This document shows positions 63,483-64,000 of a stretch of DNA of 64,000 nt, piece by piece. The stretch's first letter is position 1; the number at the start of each line of letters is the position of its first letter. Under the pieces are notes generated by a model, which was given only the letters and a program-made list of their open reading frames with translations, was not told where the DNA came from and searched no databases. This stretch comes from Nothophaeocryptopus gaeumannii (Eukaryota; Ascomycota; Dothideomycetes; Mycosphaerellales; Mycosphaerellaceae), in NCBI GenBank assembly GCA_031771865.1, contig JASISA010000009.1, positions 1,178,001 through 1,242,000 of the forward strand, read 5' to 3'. The position numbers were made by a program, and so were the translations under genes.

Positions 63483-64000
63483 TTCGTCAGTCCAGTGTCC
63501 AGTGTATCAACGGCTCAAGATCAGAATGTGGGCGTCCAAGAAGACGAGGGTAATCCAGACCTCTTAGAGACGGGCGGATGGAATGAAGACTGTGTCTTCA
63601 TTGATCCATGCAACACTCTGGCTGATGAGCAGTCAGGTGAGATCGATGGCTTGTGTGGTGGCTGTGGAGACGTATGCAGCCCACATAGACATCGTGTTGG
63701 ATGCCAGACGGCGTGTGCCTCCTAGAAGCATAGTCGTTGATACGGCGTGTGTAGATGCCGTGCGCTGAAGTGTTGCAGTGGAGGTCTGAGAACCGAGATA
63801 GGGTGTAAGTCTTCTTCCCCGTGCCCGCAGCACAGGCCTTCTTGGCGGCAAACCGCGTCCTCAAACGCCAATCGTCTCTTGCGTCGGTACATCCACCTCA
63901 CCGTTGCCGAATGGCCGTAGCATGGGGCGCTCCTGGGGTCATTAAACATCTGGGGCCCCATAATGCCATTCTCTGGCTTTCAAATGGTAAGAGATCATGT
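63483..64000. other. Upstream region of the quinate repressor gene
   Basis: No gene recognised to the window end. Several overlapping frames on both strands are within chance length. Another gene of the cluster may lie just beyond. Confidence 0.4.

Noticed and set aside
1..64000. CRISPR arrays, operons or bacterial-type genes
   Set aside because: Intron content and gene families are eukaryotic; no regularly spaced direct repeats of CRISPR type were seen.

Overview
The window is nuclear DNA of a filamentous ascomycete (Pezizomycotina). Evidence seen in the sequence: short introns (about 47-140 bp) with GTAWGT/GTGAGT donors and CTAAC/CTGAC-type branch sites, a HET-domain gene beside an NLR-like STAND gene, a CFEM-type cysteine pattern, a quinate-repressor gene of the QUTR type, and a decayed hAT transposon. 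A Dothideomycete is my inference from overall gene style; no marker gene proves it.

Layout. 0.7-1.9 kb: convergent VOC-fold and SnoaL/NTF2-like genes. 3.1-5.7 kb: one small unknown gene, then a degenerate repeat array. 5.8-13 kb: an allorecognition-type pair, a HET gene facing a hydrolase-NACHT-WD40 NLR, bracketed by two copies of a degenerate repeat. 14-16.8 kb: gene-poor, TpA-rich relic DNA. 17.2-26.7 kb: four small secreted-protein candidates, a decayed lysine-rich gene, a mitochondrial-type unknown protein and a divergent AFG2-like AAA ATPase. 28.5-30.8 kb: an NFKBIL1-like protein and a 2EXR/F-box-like protein. 33-36.8 kb: divergent paralogues with a RING-like zinc motif, one of them dead. 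37-41 kb: UPF0132 membrane protein, GRE2-type reductase, ARL1 GTPase. 41.7-43.1 kb: hAT element with TIRs and an 8-bp target duplication. 44.7-52.3 kb: sulfotransferase-like gene, ACC-synthase-like aminotransferase, seipin, Pex24/dysferlin-type peroxisomal membrane protein. 53.2-57 kb: a domesticated transposase DNA-binding protein and a secreted sedolisin protease. 57.6-63.5 kb: quinate/aromatic catabolism (type II dehydroquinase, hydroxyquinol-type intradiol dioxygenase, QUTR-like repressor) with a headless GT2 relic between them.

Functional links. The HET/NLR pair is the best candidate for a linked self/non-self recognition locus. The type II dehydroquinase, intradiol dioxygenase and QUTR-like repressor look like a compact quinate-to-ring-cleavage module. 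The secreted proteins at 17-27 kb sit beside relic repeat DNA, as effector candidates often do.

Caveat. Four otherwise well-preserved genes (NLR, sulfotransferase, dioxygenase, GT2 relic) each contain an apparent single-base indel, mostly in short homopolymers. Residual assembly error must be excluded before calling them mutants. Several models below were assembled by hand from splice signals and reading frame, and exact starts are sometimes uncertain.
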